Origin: SZAS-103 sp038316385
Lineage (GTDB): Bacteria; Pseudomonadota; Gammaproteobacteria; Xanthomonadales; Xanthomonadaceae
Assembly: GCA_038316385.1 (NCBI GenBank)
Contig: JBBQAN010000009.1
Location: forward strand, 66,767 to 130,766
Reading direction: 5' to 3'
DNA length: 64,000 bases
Made by a program: the position numbers and the translations under genes. A model generated the notes under the pieces. The model was not told the origin of the DNA, ran no database searches, and was given only the letters and a program-made list of their open reading frames with translations. Shown here piece by piece: positions 43,300-52,440 of the stretch. Each line of letters starts with the position of its first letter. Positions within the stretch are counted from its first letter, which is position 1.

Positions 43300-44646
43300 A
43301 TGATCAACAGCACAACAGCCATTGACTGCGACCTGCTGATCGAAGCCGGCTGGGTCGTGCCGGTCGAGCCGCACGGCATTGTGCTGGAGAACCACGCAGT
43401 CGCAGTGTGTGATGGCGCGATTCTCGCGGTGCTGCCGATTGCCGAAGCGCGCGCAGCATATCGCGCGACTGAAACCGTCAGTCGCCTGCAGTCGGTGCTG
43501 ATGCCAGGCCTGGTCAACGCGCACACGCATAATCCGATGTCACTGCTGCGCGGCGTCGCCGACGATTTGCCGCTGATGCGCTGGCTGACCGAGCACATCT
43601 GGCCGATCGAGGCTGCGGTGATCGGTCCGCAATTCGTTGCCGATGGCATCGCACTCGCGATTGCCGAGATGCTGCGCGGCGGCACGACCTGCTGCAACGA
43701 CAACTATTTTTTCCCGGACGTGGCTGCCGCGACCTATCGTCGGCACGGCTTCCGCGCTTTGGTCGGATTGCCGATCATCGAATTCCCGACCGCGTGGGCG
43801 AAAACCCAGGATGAATACTTCGACCGCGCTGGCGAAGTCCACGATCTGTATCGCCGCGACGATCTCGTGCGCACCTGTTTCGCGCCGCATGCGCCGTACA
43901 CGGTGTCGGATGCGAGTTTCGAGCGCATCCGCGTGCTGTCCGATCAACTCGACGTACCGGTGCACTGCCACATCCACGAAACCGCGCAGGAAGTCGCCGA
44001 CGCATTCAAGCAGTACGGTATTCGCCAGATCGCGCGACTCGACCGTCTCGGCCTTGTCAACGATCGCTTGATCGCCGTGCACATGACGCAATTGACCGAT
44101 GCCGAAATCGCATTGTGCGCCGCGCGCGGAGTTTCGGTTGTGCATTGCCCGGAATCCAATCTCAAGCTTGCCTCCGGTTTCTGCCGAGTCGAGGCGCTGC
44201 GCCAGGCGGGCGTCAATCTCGCGCTCGGCACCGATGGGTGCGCGAGCAACAACGATCTGGACATGTTCGGCGAGATGCGCACCGCTGCATTGCTTGCCAA
44301 AGCGGTCGCCGCAGATGCATCCGCACTCGATGCCGCGAGCACGTTGCGCATGGCCACGCTCGGCAGCGCAACGGCGATGGGCTTGGGCGAGCGAATCGGC
44401 AGCATCGTGCCCGGCAAGCGCGCCGACTTGATCTGCGTGGACATGGATCGTATCGAAACCCAGCCGCTGTACGACCCGATCTCGCAACTCGTCTATGCGA
44501 CCGGTCGCCAACATGTGACCGATGTGTGGATCGATGGTCGCGTGAAGCTGCGCGATGGCGAATTGATCGGCACTGACACAGCCGCATTGATCGCCAATGC
44601 GCGGCAATGGCGCGAGCGCATCGGGGCAATCGGGACTGCGCAATGA
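43300..44646 (+). CDS. mtaD: TRZ/ATZ amidohydrolase, MTA/SAH deaminase-type
   Basis: A 448-residue amidohydrolase. Metal ligands are visible in LVNAHTHNPM, VHCHIHETAQE, VHMTQLT and the second-shell Asp in LGTDGCASNN. The family includes 5-methylthioadenosine/S-adenosylhomocysteine deaminases and related TRZ/ATZ hydrolases; sequence layout favours MtaD. It heads an operon: its TGA overlaps the ubiG ATG. The pairing with a methyltransferase fits clearing of SAM by-products, but this is inference. Confidence 0.82.
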   Translation: MINSTTAIDCDLLIEAGWVVPVEPHGIVLENHAVAVCDGAILAVLPIAEARAAYRATETVSRLQSVLMPGLVNAHTHNPMSLLRGVADDLPLMRWLTEHIWPIEAAVIGPQFVADGIALAIAEMLRGGTTCCNDNYFFPDVAAATYRRHGFRALVGLPIIEFPTAWAKTQDEYFDRAGEVHDLYRRDDLVRTCFAPHAPYTVSDASFERIRVLSDQLDVPVHCHIHETAQEVADAFKQYGIRQIARLDRLGLVNDRLIAVHMTQLTDAEIALCAARGVSVVHCPESNLKLASGFCRVEALRQAGVNLALGTDGCASNNDLDMFGEMRTAALLAKAVAADASALDAASTLRMATLGSATAMGLGERIGSIVPGKRADLICVDMDRIETQPLYDPISQLVYATGRQHVTDVWIDGRVKLRDGELIGTDTAALIANARQWRERIGAIGTAQ

Positions 44647-45374
44647 CAACGACTGCATCGCATACGAATTTCGATCAAGCCGAGCTCGACAAGTTTGGTG
44701 AACTGGCCAGCAGATGGTGGGATCCTCGGGGCCCGCAACGCGCCCTGCATGAACTGAATCCAACGCGTCTGGATTATGTGCGTACGCGCTGCATATTGCG
44801 CACCGCTGCGGTGCTCGATGTCGGCTGCGGTGCGGGGCTGCTCAGCGAAGCACTGGCAGGCGAGGGCGCGGAAGTCGTCGCGCTCGATCTCGCGCCAGAA
44901 CTGATCGAGATCGCGAAACTGCACCTGCTCGAAACGCAAGCGAAACATCCGACGCTTCGTGTCGATTACCGTCTGCAATCGGTGGAAAGTCTGGCCATCT
45001 CCCATCCGGAAAGTTTCGATGCAATCACCTGCATGGAAATGCTCGAGCACGTTCCCGATCCTTCCTTGGTCGTGCACGCCTGTGCAAACTTGCTCAAGCC
45101 GGGCGGGCGTCTGTTCGTGTCCACGCTCAACCGTACACCCGCATCGTTCGCGCTGGCTATCGTCGGCGCTGAATACATCGCGAACCTGTTACCGAAAGGC
45201 ACCCACAGCTATGCGCAATTCATCCGCCCAGCCGAACTTGCAACATGGTTTCGCGCTGCGGGATTGACGCTGGAAGACGTGAGCGGACTGCACTACAACC
45301 CGTTGACACGCCGCGCCGCGCTCGGTCGTCGCACCGATGTCAATTACCTCGCATGCGCAGTGAAACCCGCATGA
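44643..45374 (+). CDS. ubiG: Ubiquinone biosynthesis O-methyltransferase
   Basis: A 243-residue SAM methyltransferase. UbiG carries out both O-methylations of ubiquinone synthesis. N-terminal FGELASRWWDPRGPQRALHE is characteristic; the SAM-binding motif VLDVGCGAGLLSEALAGEGA and later MEMLEHVPDPS follow. Start at 44643 (MTTTASHTNFDQAELDKF), overlapping the mtaD stop by four bases. Its own stop overlaps the next ATG (ATGA), so the three genes are translationally coupled. Confidence 0.93.
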   Translation: MTTTASHTNFDQAELDKFGELASRWWDPRGPQRALHELNPTRLDYVRTRCILRTAAVLDVGCGAGLLSEALAGEGAEVVALDLAPELIEIAKLHLLETQAKHPTLRVDYRLQSVESLAISHPESFDAITCMEMLEHVPDPSLVVHACANLLKPGGRLFVSTLNRTPASFALAIVGAEYIANLLPKGTHSYAQFIRPAELATWFRAAGLTLEDVSGLHYNPLTRRAALGRRTDVNYLACAVKPA

Positions 45375-46054
45375 ACCTGCACGGCATCGCATGCGTGTTG
45401 TTCGATCTCGACGGTACCTTGGTGGACAGCGCGCCGGATCTGCTTGCTGCAGTCAACAACGTGCGCGCGAATGCGGGGCAGCCTATATTGGGCTTGGCCG
45501 AACTGCGGCCAGTGGTGTCCAAAGGTGCGCGTGCGATGCTGGCGGTGGCGTTTCCAAATCTGGATACGGACCGGCGCGAAGAGCTCGTGCAGCCGATGCT
45601 CGATTACTACGCGAAATCCATTGCCGTGCACACGCGTCCATTCGATGGCATCGAATCGCTTTTGTCGCGGATTGAACGCGCTGGTTTGCGCTGGGGCATC
45701 ATCACCAACAAATCCGAAACCCTCGCACGCGAGATCGTGCGTGCGATGGGATGGAACGAACGCAGCGCGGTGCTGATCGGCGGCGATACATTGCCGACCA
45801 GAAAACCGGATCCGGCGCAATTGCTGCACGCATGCGCGATGCTTGCGATCACTCCGGAGCAATGCGTCTATGTTGGCGACGACGAACGCGACATCCAGGC
45901 CGCGCGCGCGGCGGGCATGCCCTCGGTCGCCGCGTTGTGGGGCTATCGCGAAGCGCATGAAAACCCCGCCGACTGGCAGGCCGACTGCTGCATCGAATAT
46001 CCGCTGGAATTGTGCTTCGAACTGGCCGAAGGGATCGGAAGTGACCGGGCTTGA
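45371..46054 (+). CDS. HAD phosphatase, MupP/Gph-like
   Basis: A 227-residue HAD hydrolase with motif I VLFDLDGTLVDSAPDL, motif II region GIITNKSETLAREIV, motif III lysine in RKPDPAQLL and motif IV YVGDDERDIQAARAAG. It resembles phosphoglycolate phosphatase, but in Pseudomonas the gene directly beside ubiG is mupP, N-acetylmuramic acid 6-phosphate phosphatase of peptidoglycan recycling. Context therefore favours MupP. The ATG overlaps the ubiG stop. Confidence 0.8.
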   Translation: MNLHGIACVLFDLDGTLVDSAPDLLAAVNNVRANAGQPILGLAELRPVVSKGARAMLAVAFPNLDTDRREELVQPMLDYYAKSIAVHTRPFDGIESLLSRIERAGLRWGIITNKSETLAREIVRAMGWNERSAVLIGGDTLPTRKPDPAQLLHACAMLAITPEQCVYVGDDERDIQAARAAGMPSVAALWGYREAHENPADWQADCCIEYPLELCFELAEGIGSDRA

Positions 46055-46847
46055 GCGCGTTGATCCCGAGTCCGCCGCCGTCACTGCATTCCTCGACAAA
46101 TGGCGCGTACGCGAACCGGAGATGCTGTACGCGGAGGTGTTCTGCGCGCGTCCGCTGCGCGCACGGTTCGCACTGTGGGGTGCGTTGCTGCATGAGCTGC
46201 GGACTGCGGCATTCGAGCTCAGCGACGCGAGCCTGACCCTAGCGAAGTCCGCGTGGTGGGCCGACGAGTTGTTGCGTTGCGCGCAAGACGCGCCGCGGCA
46301 TCCATTGACGCAGGCTCTGGATGCGCCGCGATTGCCGTGGCATCTCTTGGCGCAAGGCATGCTGGCGATGGCGCATGCCGATCCATCGCGACCTTCGGAT
46401 CGCGATACGGCGATCGGTGCAGTCGCTCCGCTCGCCGAAGGCATCGCGACGGTTGAGGCCGCGCTGTTCGATGCGCCGAGTACCGACGCGGCAAGTCGCG
46501 CAGTCGCAGTGCATCTGCTCAGCGAACGGCTCCGTATCGGAATGGGTGCGAGCGATGGCGGGCGCGTCCCGCTATCGCTGCTCGCGCGGCATGGCATCAC
46601 CAGTTCCGCAGTTACGCAGCCGCAGGGGATGCAGGCGGTCGCCGACTGGGCTGCCGAGCTGAGCGACGCGCTGCCGTTGGGTTTTGCGGGAATAGCGCTG
46701 TATCGAGCTGCGCGAACCACATTCGATGGCTGGTTTTTGCGCGAACTAGCCACACATCATGCGCGTCGTGCCATGCCGCGCCTGCGCGCGCTGCGGTTGG
46801 CATGGCTGGCAGCGCGACGGGTAGAAACGCCGCAAGGTATAAAATGA
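46041..46847 (+). CDS. Squalene/phytoene synthase-like protein
   Basis: A 268-residue all-helical protein with a GTG start at 46041 that overlaps the end of the HAD gene by 14 bases. SLTLAKSAWWADELLRCAQD and the Ala/Leu-rich helices resemble the squalene/phytoene synthase fold. I do not see the two canonical Asp-rich DxxxD metal motifs, so activity is doubtful. GGA lies just upstream. It is last in the mtaD-ubiG-mupP run. Possible roles are a structural or isoprenoid-related cofactor; not assigned. Confidence 0.6.
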   Translation: MTGLERVDPESAAVTAFLDKWRVREPEMLYAEVFCARPLRARFALWGALLHELRTAAFELSDASLTLAKSAWWADELLRCAQDAPRHPLTQALDAPRLPWHLLAQGMLAMAHADPSRPSDRDTAIGAVAPLAEGIATVEAALFDAPSTDAASRAVAVHLLSERLRIGMGASDGGRVPLSLLARHGITSSAVTQPQGMQAVADWAAELSDALPLGFAGIALYRAARTTFDGWFLRELATHHARRAMPRLRALRLAWLAARRVETPQGIK

Positions 46848-46917
46848 TTCAAGCCGAGTCAGCAAGACGATCCGGGTTCGCTCCGCCGCAATCAATGGCA
46901 ATAGCAGGATGATTCGC

Positions 46918-47883
46918 ATGTCCACCGACCACCAAGCCGATCCGCTCGCCGCATTACACGCTGACGAGGCCGCGAATGCGCTTCCGGATATCGCATCCGA
47001 TCGTACGTCCAGTAACATAGCCGCGCTCGATTGGGTCGGCATGGACGCGATCGAACTGCCGATCCGCGTTGTTGATGGCGATGCCGATCTGCGCGTCGCA
47101 GCACGCGTATCGGCGGAAGTCGATCTGCGTGCAGGTGCGACGCGCGGCATCCACATGTCGCGGTTGTACCTCGCGCTGGACGCCGCCTTAGCGGAACCGT
47201 TGTCGCCCGCGATGCTGCATGCGCTGCTGCACGAATTTCTGTCATCGCACGCGGGACTTTCGACGCGCGCACGCGCGCGCTTCGCGTTCGATTATTTCCT
47301 GCGCAGGCCTGCTTTGGCGAGCGGACACAGCGGCTGGCGGCGTTATCCGATTGTTCTTACGGCGACGCTGGTAGGCGATGTGCTGTCGATCGATATCGCA
47401 TTTGATGTGGTCTATTCGAGTACGTGTCCAGCTTCGACTGCGCTTGCGCGGCAACTCGTGGCGGAAGACTTCGGCCGCGCCTTCCCGGCGCATGCGCCAC
47501 TGAATCGCGATGCAGCCCTGCGCTGGCTCGCCGGCGAGCACGGCATGCGGGCGACGCCGCACAGCCAGCGCAGCACCGCGAGCGTCCGCGTCCGACTTGA
47601 CTCCTCGATTGCAGCATTGCCTTTCACGGCGTTGATCGAGCGCGCTGAAACCGCATTGGGGACTGCCGTGCAAACCGCAGTCAAACGCATCGACGAGCAA
47701 GCGTTCGCGCGTCGCAACGGCGAAAACCCGATGTTCTGCGAGGATGCCGTGCGTCTGTTGCAGGCCGCATTCACTGCTGGTTCCTCAGACGGTGACATCG
47801 GCGTGCGCGACATCGCCATTCGGGTCGCACATCATGAAAGCCTGCACGCCCACGACGCGGTCGCCTCAGTCGGTAGGTGGTAA
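46918..47883 (+). CDS. folE2: GTP cyclohydrolase FolE2
   Basis: A 321-residue protein of the FolE2 (GTP cyclohydrolase IB) family, the metal-flexible replacement of FolE, making 7,8-dihydroneopterin triphosphate for folate and queuosine synthesis. It has GIHMSRLYLALD and VYSSTCPASTALARQ with the conserved Cys, and a later RVAHHESLHAHDA with paired His. ATG at 46918 chosen with AGCAGGA 9 bases upstream. It follows the ubiG operon after a 70-base gap. Confidence 0.9.
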   Translation: MSTDHQADPLAALHADEAANALPDIASDRTSSNIAALDWVGMDAIELPIRVVDGDADLRVAARVSAEVDLRAGATRGIHMSRLYLALDAALAEPLSPAMLHALLHEFLSSHAGLSTRARARFAFDYFLRRPALASGHSGWRRYPIVLTATLVGDVLSIDIAFDVVYSSTCPASTALARQLVAEDFGRAFPAHAPLNRDAALRWLAGEHGMRATPHSQRSTASVRVRLDSSIAALPFTALIERAETALGTAVQTAVKRIDEQAFARRNGENPMFCEDAVRLLQAAFTAGSSDGDIGVRDIAIRVAHHESLHAHDAVASVGRW

Positions 47884-47953
47884 ACACGCTTCGCCTGCCT
47901 GAATAAGCCGGTCGATCCGGGCAGGCTGCGACAGCATCCGTTAGCATGCGCGG

Positions 47954-49618
47954 ATGGGGAGATTGCGCGCGCTGGTGCTGATCGTTTGCGGATTCTGGCT
48001 ACTGCCGGCATCTGCGATGGTGTCAACGGATGTGCCGTTCGCGCTGTATCGCCTCGGCGACGTGGATGCGCCTGCTACCGATGTCATTGCGGGAAGGCAT
48101 GATGCGGCGGCTGTTGCTCTTCCGATGTCGATTGTGACGCCGACGGCGCGCGTCGGCGGCTGGTGGCGGGTGGATATCCTGCGCGACATTCCGGCCATGC
48201 CGCGCCAGGCGCTGGTGCTGGATGCGCCCAACAACACGGTGATCCGCGCCTGGTTGCCGGGACATGCCGATCCATTGACACGCAGTACGACTGGCGCCGA
48301 TGCAGATCCCACGTTCAGTCCGCGTCTCGCCGTGTTCGTCCTGTCCGAAGGAGTGCATGCCGGCCAGCACATTTACCTTTACGTGCTCTCCACGTCGCGC
48401 TATCCCGACACCGTGAGGATCGTGGATGCGAGCGCGTTGCGCGTTGAAGATCGCCGCAACCTGCAAGTCAACACATTGATCGTCGGCACGTTATTGTCGT
48501 TGACACTGGTCGGTATTGGCATGGGCCTGGTGTTGCGTGAGACCGATTTTCTGCTGCTCGGGCTTGGTCTCGCCTTCGCCCTGTTCTTCTTGCTCGACAA
48601 CACGGCTGAGTTGTACCGAATCCCCGGGCTCGCGCCGCTGGCGGGAATCCGTATCACCCAGCGTTTTCTGGCGACTGGCGCGGCGATCCTGATGGCGCTA
48701 TTCGTGTTGCGTTATCTGCAAATGGTGCAACGCACGCCGTGGCTCGCACGCATCCAGTGGTGCGTGATTGCGGTCTATATCGCTGTGATGGTCGCGTATT
48801 GCATACCGGTCATTGGGTTGTGGCAGCAATGGCCGATGATCGGCAACCTGGCAATGCTGGTCAGCGCGATCGCCGAGTTCATCTCCGCGACCAAAGGCGC
48901 GATGGCAGGTCATCGCCAGTCGAGGATGTTCCTGTGGTCGTGGCTGCCGTTGTTGTTTTTCCTGATCTGGCGCGTGCTGGAAATCAACCTGCACTGGCCG
49001 GCAGACGCGTTCCTGCAATTTGCGTTTCCGGCAAGTTTCGTGCTGGCCGGAGTGCTGATGATGATCGGCCTTGGCGATCAGATGTTGAAGTACAAGCGCG
49101 AACGCGATGCGTCCGATCTGCTCGCGCGCCGCGATCCGCTCACCGAGGTCTATAACCGGCGCGCACTCGATGAACGCCTGCACGCCGCAGCGCTGGAAAC
49201 CGGACAAAGTTCCCAACCGCTGGCACTGTTGTTCGTCGATTTAGATCATTTCAAGCGTATCAATGACGACTATGGCCACGATGTCGGCGACGAATGCCTG
49301 CGTGAAGTCGCGCGACGCATCCGCAGCACCTTGCGGTTCGGCGATGTGCTCGGCCGCTACGGTGGCGAGGAATTTGTGATCGGCCTCCCGCGCCTGCAAG
49401 TCGAGGATGCGAGTGCGATGGGCGAACGCATGCGACAGGCTGTCGGGTCGCGACCGATCGTCTGCGGAGGTGACGAGATCGGCATCACCATCAGCATCGG
49501 CGTGGCAGTCTTGCAGGACGGACTTGCGGGTTTCGACGATGCGATCAAGCGCGCCGACCGCGCCTTGTATGCGAGCAAGCGCAACGGGCGCGACCGGGTC
49601 AGCACGCAGTCGGAGTGA
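47954..49618 (+). CDS. Membrane diguanylate cyclase with 7TMR-DISM-like sensor
   Basis: A 554-residue protein. Signal-like N-terminus, a periplasmic beta-rich part (about residues 25-175), then seven hydrophobic helices (about 180-380, such as TLIVGTLLSLTLVGIGMGLV) in the 7TMR-DISM arrangement. The C-terminal GGDEF domain begins RRDPLTEVYNRRALDERLH and carries GGEEF near residue 470 with RFGD five residues before it, fitting an RxxD product-inhibition site. It is an active-looking diguanylate cyclase. No neighbours suggest the ligand. Confidence 0.88.
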   Translation: MGRLRALVLIVCGFWLLPASAMVSTDVPFALYRLGDVDAPATDVIAGRHDAAAVALPMSIVTPTARVGGWWRVDILRDIPAMPRQALVLDAPNNTVIRAWLPGHADPLTRSTTGADADPTFSPRLAVFVLSEGVHAGQHIYLYVLSTSRYPDTVRIVDASALRVEDRRNLQVNTLIVGTLLSLTLVGIGMGLVLRETDFLLLGLGLAFALFFLLDNTAELYRIPGLAPLAGIRITQRFLATGAAILMALFVLRYLQMVQRTPWLARIQWCVIAVYIAVMVAYCIPVIGLWQQWPMIGNLAMLVSAIAEFISATKGAMAGHRQSRMFLWSWLPLLFFLIWRVLEINLHWPADAFLQFAFPASFVLAGVLMMIGLGDQMLKYKRERDASDLLARRDPLTEVYNRRALDERLHAAALETGQSSQPLALLFVDLDHFKRINDDYGHDVGDECLREVARRIRSTLRFGDVLGRYGGEEFVIGLPRLQVEDASAMGERMRQAVGSRPIVCGGDEIGITISIGVAVLQDGLAGFDDAIKRADRALYASKRNGRDRVSTQSE

Positions 49619-49824
49619 TCGCGATGCTTCTGCGACGATCGGGCGGACGCTGCGCGGTCACCGGGAAGCGGCAGAAGCGCAGCGGATGCGCGAAGCTGCG
49701 TTGACAGATGGACGCATCACAGCGCCGCGATGGCTGTTGTGAGGCCTTCTGATCTTCGGCGCGGCGTGGTGATTGGGATGGGGGCCAGCGTGTCGCGATC
49801 GCCTGGCAACCGAAACCATGGTTG
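49619..49824. other. Intergenic region between convergent genes
   Basis: About 206 bases. GCTTCTGC near 49625 pairs with GCAGAAGC near 49671, a candidate hairpin after the diguanylate cyclase stop. No gene is supported here. Confidence 0.4.
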
Positions 49825-50697
49825 CTACTTCGCGTCGCCGGGCGGCATCAGCAGTTGTGGGTCGATGCGTATGTTGAACCAGTTCATGCCCCAGTGCATG
49901 TGCGGGCCGGTGGCGCGGCCGGTCTTGCCGACCAGCCCGATCACTTGACCCTGCTCGACGCGGTCGCCGACTTTCACGTCGATGCGGCTTAGATGCAGGA
50001 AGTTGGAACTCACGCCGTGACCGTGGTCGATCACCACCGTGCCGCCGGTGAGGTAAAGATCGGGATTGGCAAACGTCACGATGCCGCCAGCAGGTGCGTG
50101 GATGGGCGTGCCCTGCGGCGCTGCGATGTCGACACCCGAATGCGGCGATGCAGGCGTGCCGTTATAGATGCGCTGGCTGCCGAACACACCGCTGATGCGG
50201 CCTTTCACCGGCCACAGGTACGTGGTGTCGAAGTCATTACGATCGTCATCGCGCGTGCGCACGGCGCTGACGGACGCCTGTTCGCGCTCGATCCGCGCGG
50301 CGATGTCGGGCGGCGGATTCACGGTTTTTGCCGGCACGCCGTTGACGTGTTCGATCGGGAACGTGCGTGGGGTGATCGCGATGCTGAGCATGCGCGAACT
50401 GCCGTTCGGCGCGGTCAGCTTGAGCACCATTGCGCCGGTCTGTTCGCGGGCGACCCCGATCACGAAGCGTCCGTTGGCCGCGACACGCACCGCGCGACCG
50501 TCGTAACTGAGCGTGCTGCCGGCAGGCACCGTGCCGATGACGAGCCCGGATTGCGGCGCGCTGGACGGAATTTGCACGACGCCGATGGCGGCGGATACGG
50601 TTGATGCCACGGATTCCTGCCGATCAGCCGAATGTGTTTGCGTGGTTGCGCAGGCGCTGCAGGAGAGCGCAAACACAATCGTCAATAGTGCTTTCAT
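49825..50697 (-). CDS. M23 family metallopeptidase
   Basis: A 290-residue secreted protein. N-terminal signal (MKALLTIVFALSCSACATTQ) with a lipobox-like end. A linker of about 100 residues leads to a LytM/M23 domain with HSGVDIAAPQGTPIHAPAGG and the C-terminal HMHWGMN. The zinc ligands HxxxD and HxH are visible. M23 enzymes cut peptidoglycan cross-links, often in cell separation. Convergent with the diguanylate cyclase and upstream of pyrC on the same strand. Confidence 0.87.
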   Translation of the reverse strand: MKALLTIVFALSCSACATTQTHSADRQESVASTVSAAIGVVQIPSSAPQSGLVIGTVPAGSTLSYDGRAVRVAANGRFVIGVAREQTGAMVLKLTAPNGSSRMLSIAITPRTFPIEHVNGVPAKTVNPPPDIAARIEREQASVSAVRTRDDDRNDFDTTYLWPVKGRISGVFGSQRIYNGTPASPHSGVDIAAPQGTPIHAPAGGIVTFANPDLYLTGGTVVIDHGHGVSSNFLHLSRIDVKVGDRVEQGQVIGLVGKTGRATGPHMHWGMNWFNIRIDPQLLMPPGDAK

Positions 50698-50718
50698 GTT
50701 GATCCGTTGCCTTGTGGG

Positions 50719-52068
50719 TCAGCGCGCGTAACGCAGACGCTGGCCGAGCGGGGCGCCTATGAGTTTCTCTCCATCCCAAGCCAATTCCCCATTGACGAAG
50801 GTCATCGCGATGCGCGCATCGAAACGCTCACCGAGGAAGGGCGACCAGCCGCATTTCGCAAGGATGCGCTCACGGGTGATCTCGGTGCCGCCGTTCGGGT
50901 CGACCAGGGTCAGATCAGCGAAGTAGCCCTCGCGCAGGAAACCACGTTCCGCGATGTCGAATCGTTGCGCCGGCGCGTGGCAAATCTTCTGCACGAGATG
51001 TTCAAGGCTGAAGTGGCCGTCTCGTACTTTCTGCATGGCGCAGACGACGAAATCCTGCACCAGCGGCAGTCCCGACGGCGCGGTCGCGTAGGACTGTTGC
51101 TTCTCTTCCCAGGTGTGCGGCGCATGGTCAGTCGCGAGCACGTCGACGCGATCGTCGGCTACGGCGCGGATGATCGCGGCGCGGTCGGATGTCTCCTTGA
51201 TCGCCGGATTGCACTTGATCAGGTTGCCGAGCCGCGCGTAATCGGGTCGCGCGAAATGCAGGAAATGCACGCAGGTTTCGGCGGTGATCTGCTTCATCTT
51301 CCCGGACGCGTCGATCAACGGGCCGGGCGTGAACAACTGCAATTCCTCGGCGGTGGTGATATGCAACACGTGCAGCGCGGTACCGCAGCGGCGCGCAAGC
51401 GAAATCGCAAGCTCGGTGGACTTGATGCAGGCGAAGCGCGAACGGATTTCGCCGTGCAGGTCGATCGGGATGTTGTCTCCATAGATATTGCGCGCTTCGA
51501 GCATTGCCGCCTCGATCATCGGCGTGTCTTCGCAATGGGTGATGATCGGCGTCGGACATTCGGCGAACATCGCCTCCAGCACCTTCGGGTCGTCCACCAG
51601 CATGTTGCCGGTGGATGCGCCCATGAAGATCTTCAGGCCCGGCGTGGTTTTCGGATCGATGCGGCGGATCGCGTCGAGGTTGTCGTTGCTGGCGCCGTGG
51701 TAGAAACCGTAATTCGCGCGCGACCTGCCGGCAGCAAGCCCGTACTTGTCTTCCAGCGCCGCGTTGTCGAGCGTCGGCGGCTTGGTGTTCGGCATGTCGA
51801 GAAAGCTGGTGACGCCGCCCGCGACCGCCGCTGCCGGTTCAGTGTCAAAGCCGCCCTTGTATTCCATGCCCGGCTCGCGGAAATGCACCTGCGCGTCGAT
51901 CACGCCCGGCAGCAGCAACTTTCCGGCGGCATCGAGCACGGTTTCATTGGCGCGTGCGGTCAGCGAGGGTGCGATGGCCTCAATGCGGCGATCGTGGATG
52001 CGCAGATCGGCGTGGAAGCGACGGCCTTCGTTGATCAGTTCGGCGTTGACGATCAGGGTGTCGGTCAT
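50719..52068 (-). CDS. pyrC: Dihydroorotase
   Basis: A 449-residue amidohydrolase catalysing carbamoyl-aspartate cyclisation in pyrimidine synthesis. Its first metal motif is VIDAQVHFREPG, with Gln where class I and II dihydroorotases have the first His, a known feature of the DQVHFREPG subgroup. Later ligands THCEDTPMI, HVLHITTAEE and ATDHAPHTWEE are intact. Start at 52068 (MTDTLIVNAELI). yidD lies immediately upstream. Confidence 0.88.
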   Translation of the reverse strand: MTDTLIVNAELINEGRRFHADLRIHDRRIEAIAPSLTARANETVLDAAGKLLLPGVIDAQVHFREPGMEYKGGFDTEPAAAVAGGVTSFLDMPNTKPPTLDNAALEDKYGLAAGRSRANYGFYHGASNDNLDAIRRIDPKTTPGLKIFMGASTGNMLVDDPKVLEAMFAECPTPIITHCEDTPMIEAAMLEARNIYGDNIPIDLHGEIRSRFACIKSTELAISLARRCGTALHVLHITTAEELQLFTPGPLIDASGKMKQITAETCVHFLHFARPDYARLGNLIKCNPAIKETSDRAAIIRAVADDRVDVLATDHAPHTWEEKQQSYATAPSGLPLVQDFVVCAMQKVRDGHFSLEHLVQKICHAPAQRFDIAERGFLREGYFADLTLVDPNGGTEITRERILAKCGWSPFLGERFDARIAMTFVNGELAWDGEKLIGAPLGQRLRYAR

Positions 52069-52074
52069 GGTGGC

Positions 52075-52332
52075 TCAGTCGTGGGAATGATGGTGGCAAA
52101 TGGGCGGGACGCGTTCGGGAACCGGATCGGCTCCGCCAGCATGCAGCGGATGGCAACGCGCAATGCGTCGGGCCGCCAGCCAGCCGCCGCGAAAAATCCC
52201 GAAGCGTTCCACTGCCTCCATCGCATAGATCGAACAGCTCGGATAAAAACGGCAATTCGTGCCCAGCAATGGGCTGAGCAAACGCTTGTAGCCGCGCAGA
52301 ATCAGCAGAATGAGCGACTTGAATGGGTTCAC
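52075..52332 (-). CDS. yidD: Membrane protein insertion efficiency factor YidD
   Basis: An 85-residue YidD. Amphipathic start NPFKSLILLILRGYKRLLSP, then the signature NCRFYPSCSIYAMEAVERFG and RIARCHPLHAGGADPVP. It helps YidC insert membrane proteins. The GTG at 52332 fits the family and has GTGGAG upstream; an ATG at 52371 would add 13 non-family residues. It is next to pyrC rather than in the usual rnpA-yidC cluster. Confidence 0.85.
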   Translation of the reverse strand: MNPFKSLILLILRGYKRLLSPLLGTNCRFYPSCSIYAMEAVERFGIFRGGWLAARRIARCHPLHAGGADPVPERVPPICHHHSHD

Positions 52333-52440
52333 GGGCGGCTCCACGCGGCGCGTACAAGTTGCCGCTGTCACCCGACTAGGCTATAACACCTGCCGCCCTG
52401 TCACACCCTCGTTCCGTCACAACCGCAGGAATCGCCTAAC

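Noticed and set aside
50707..52386. 559-codon plus-strand frame
   Set aside because: Antisense of pyrC and yidD; codon-bias artefact of GC-rich DNA.
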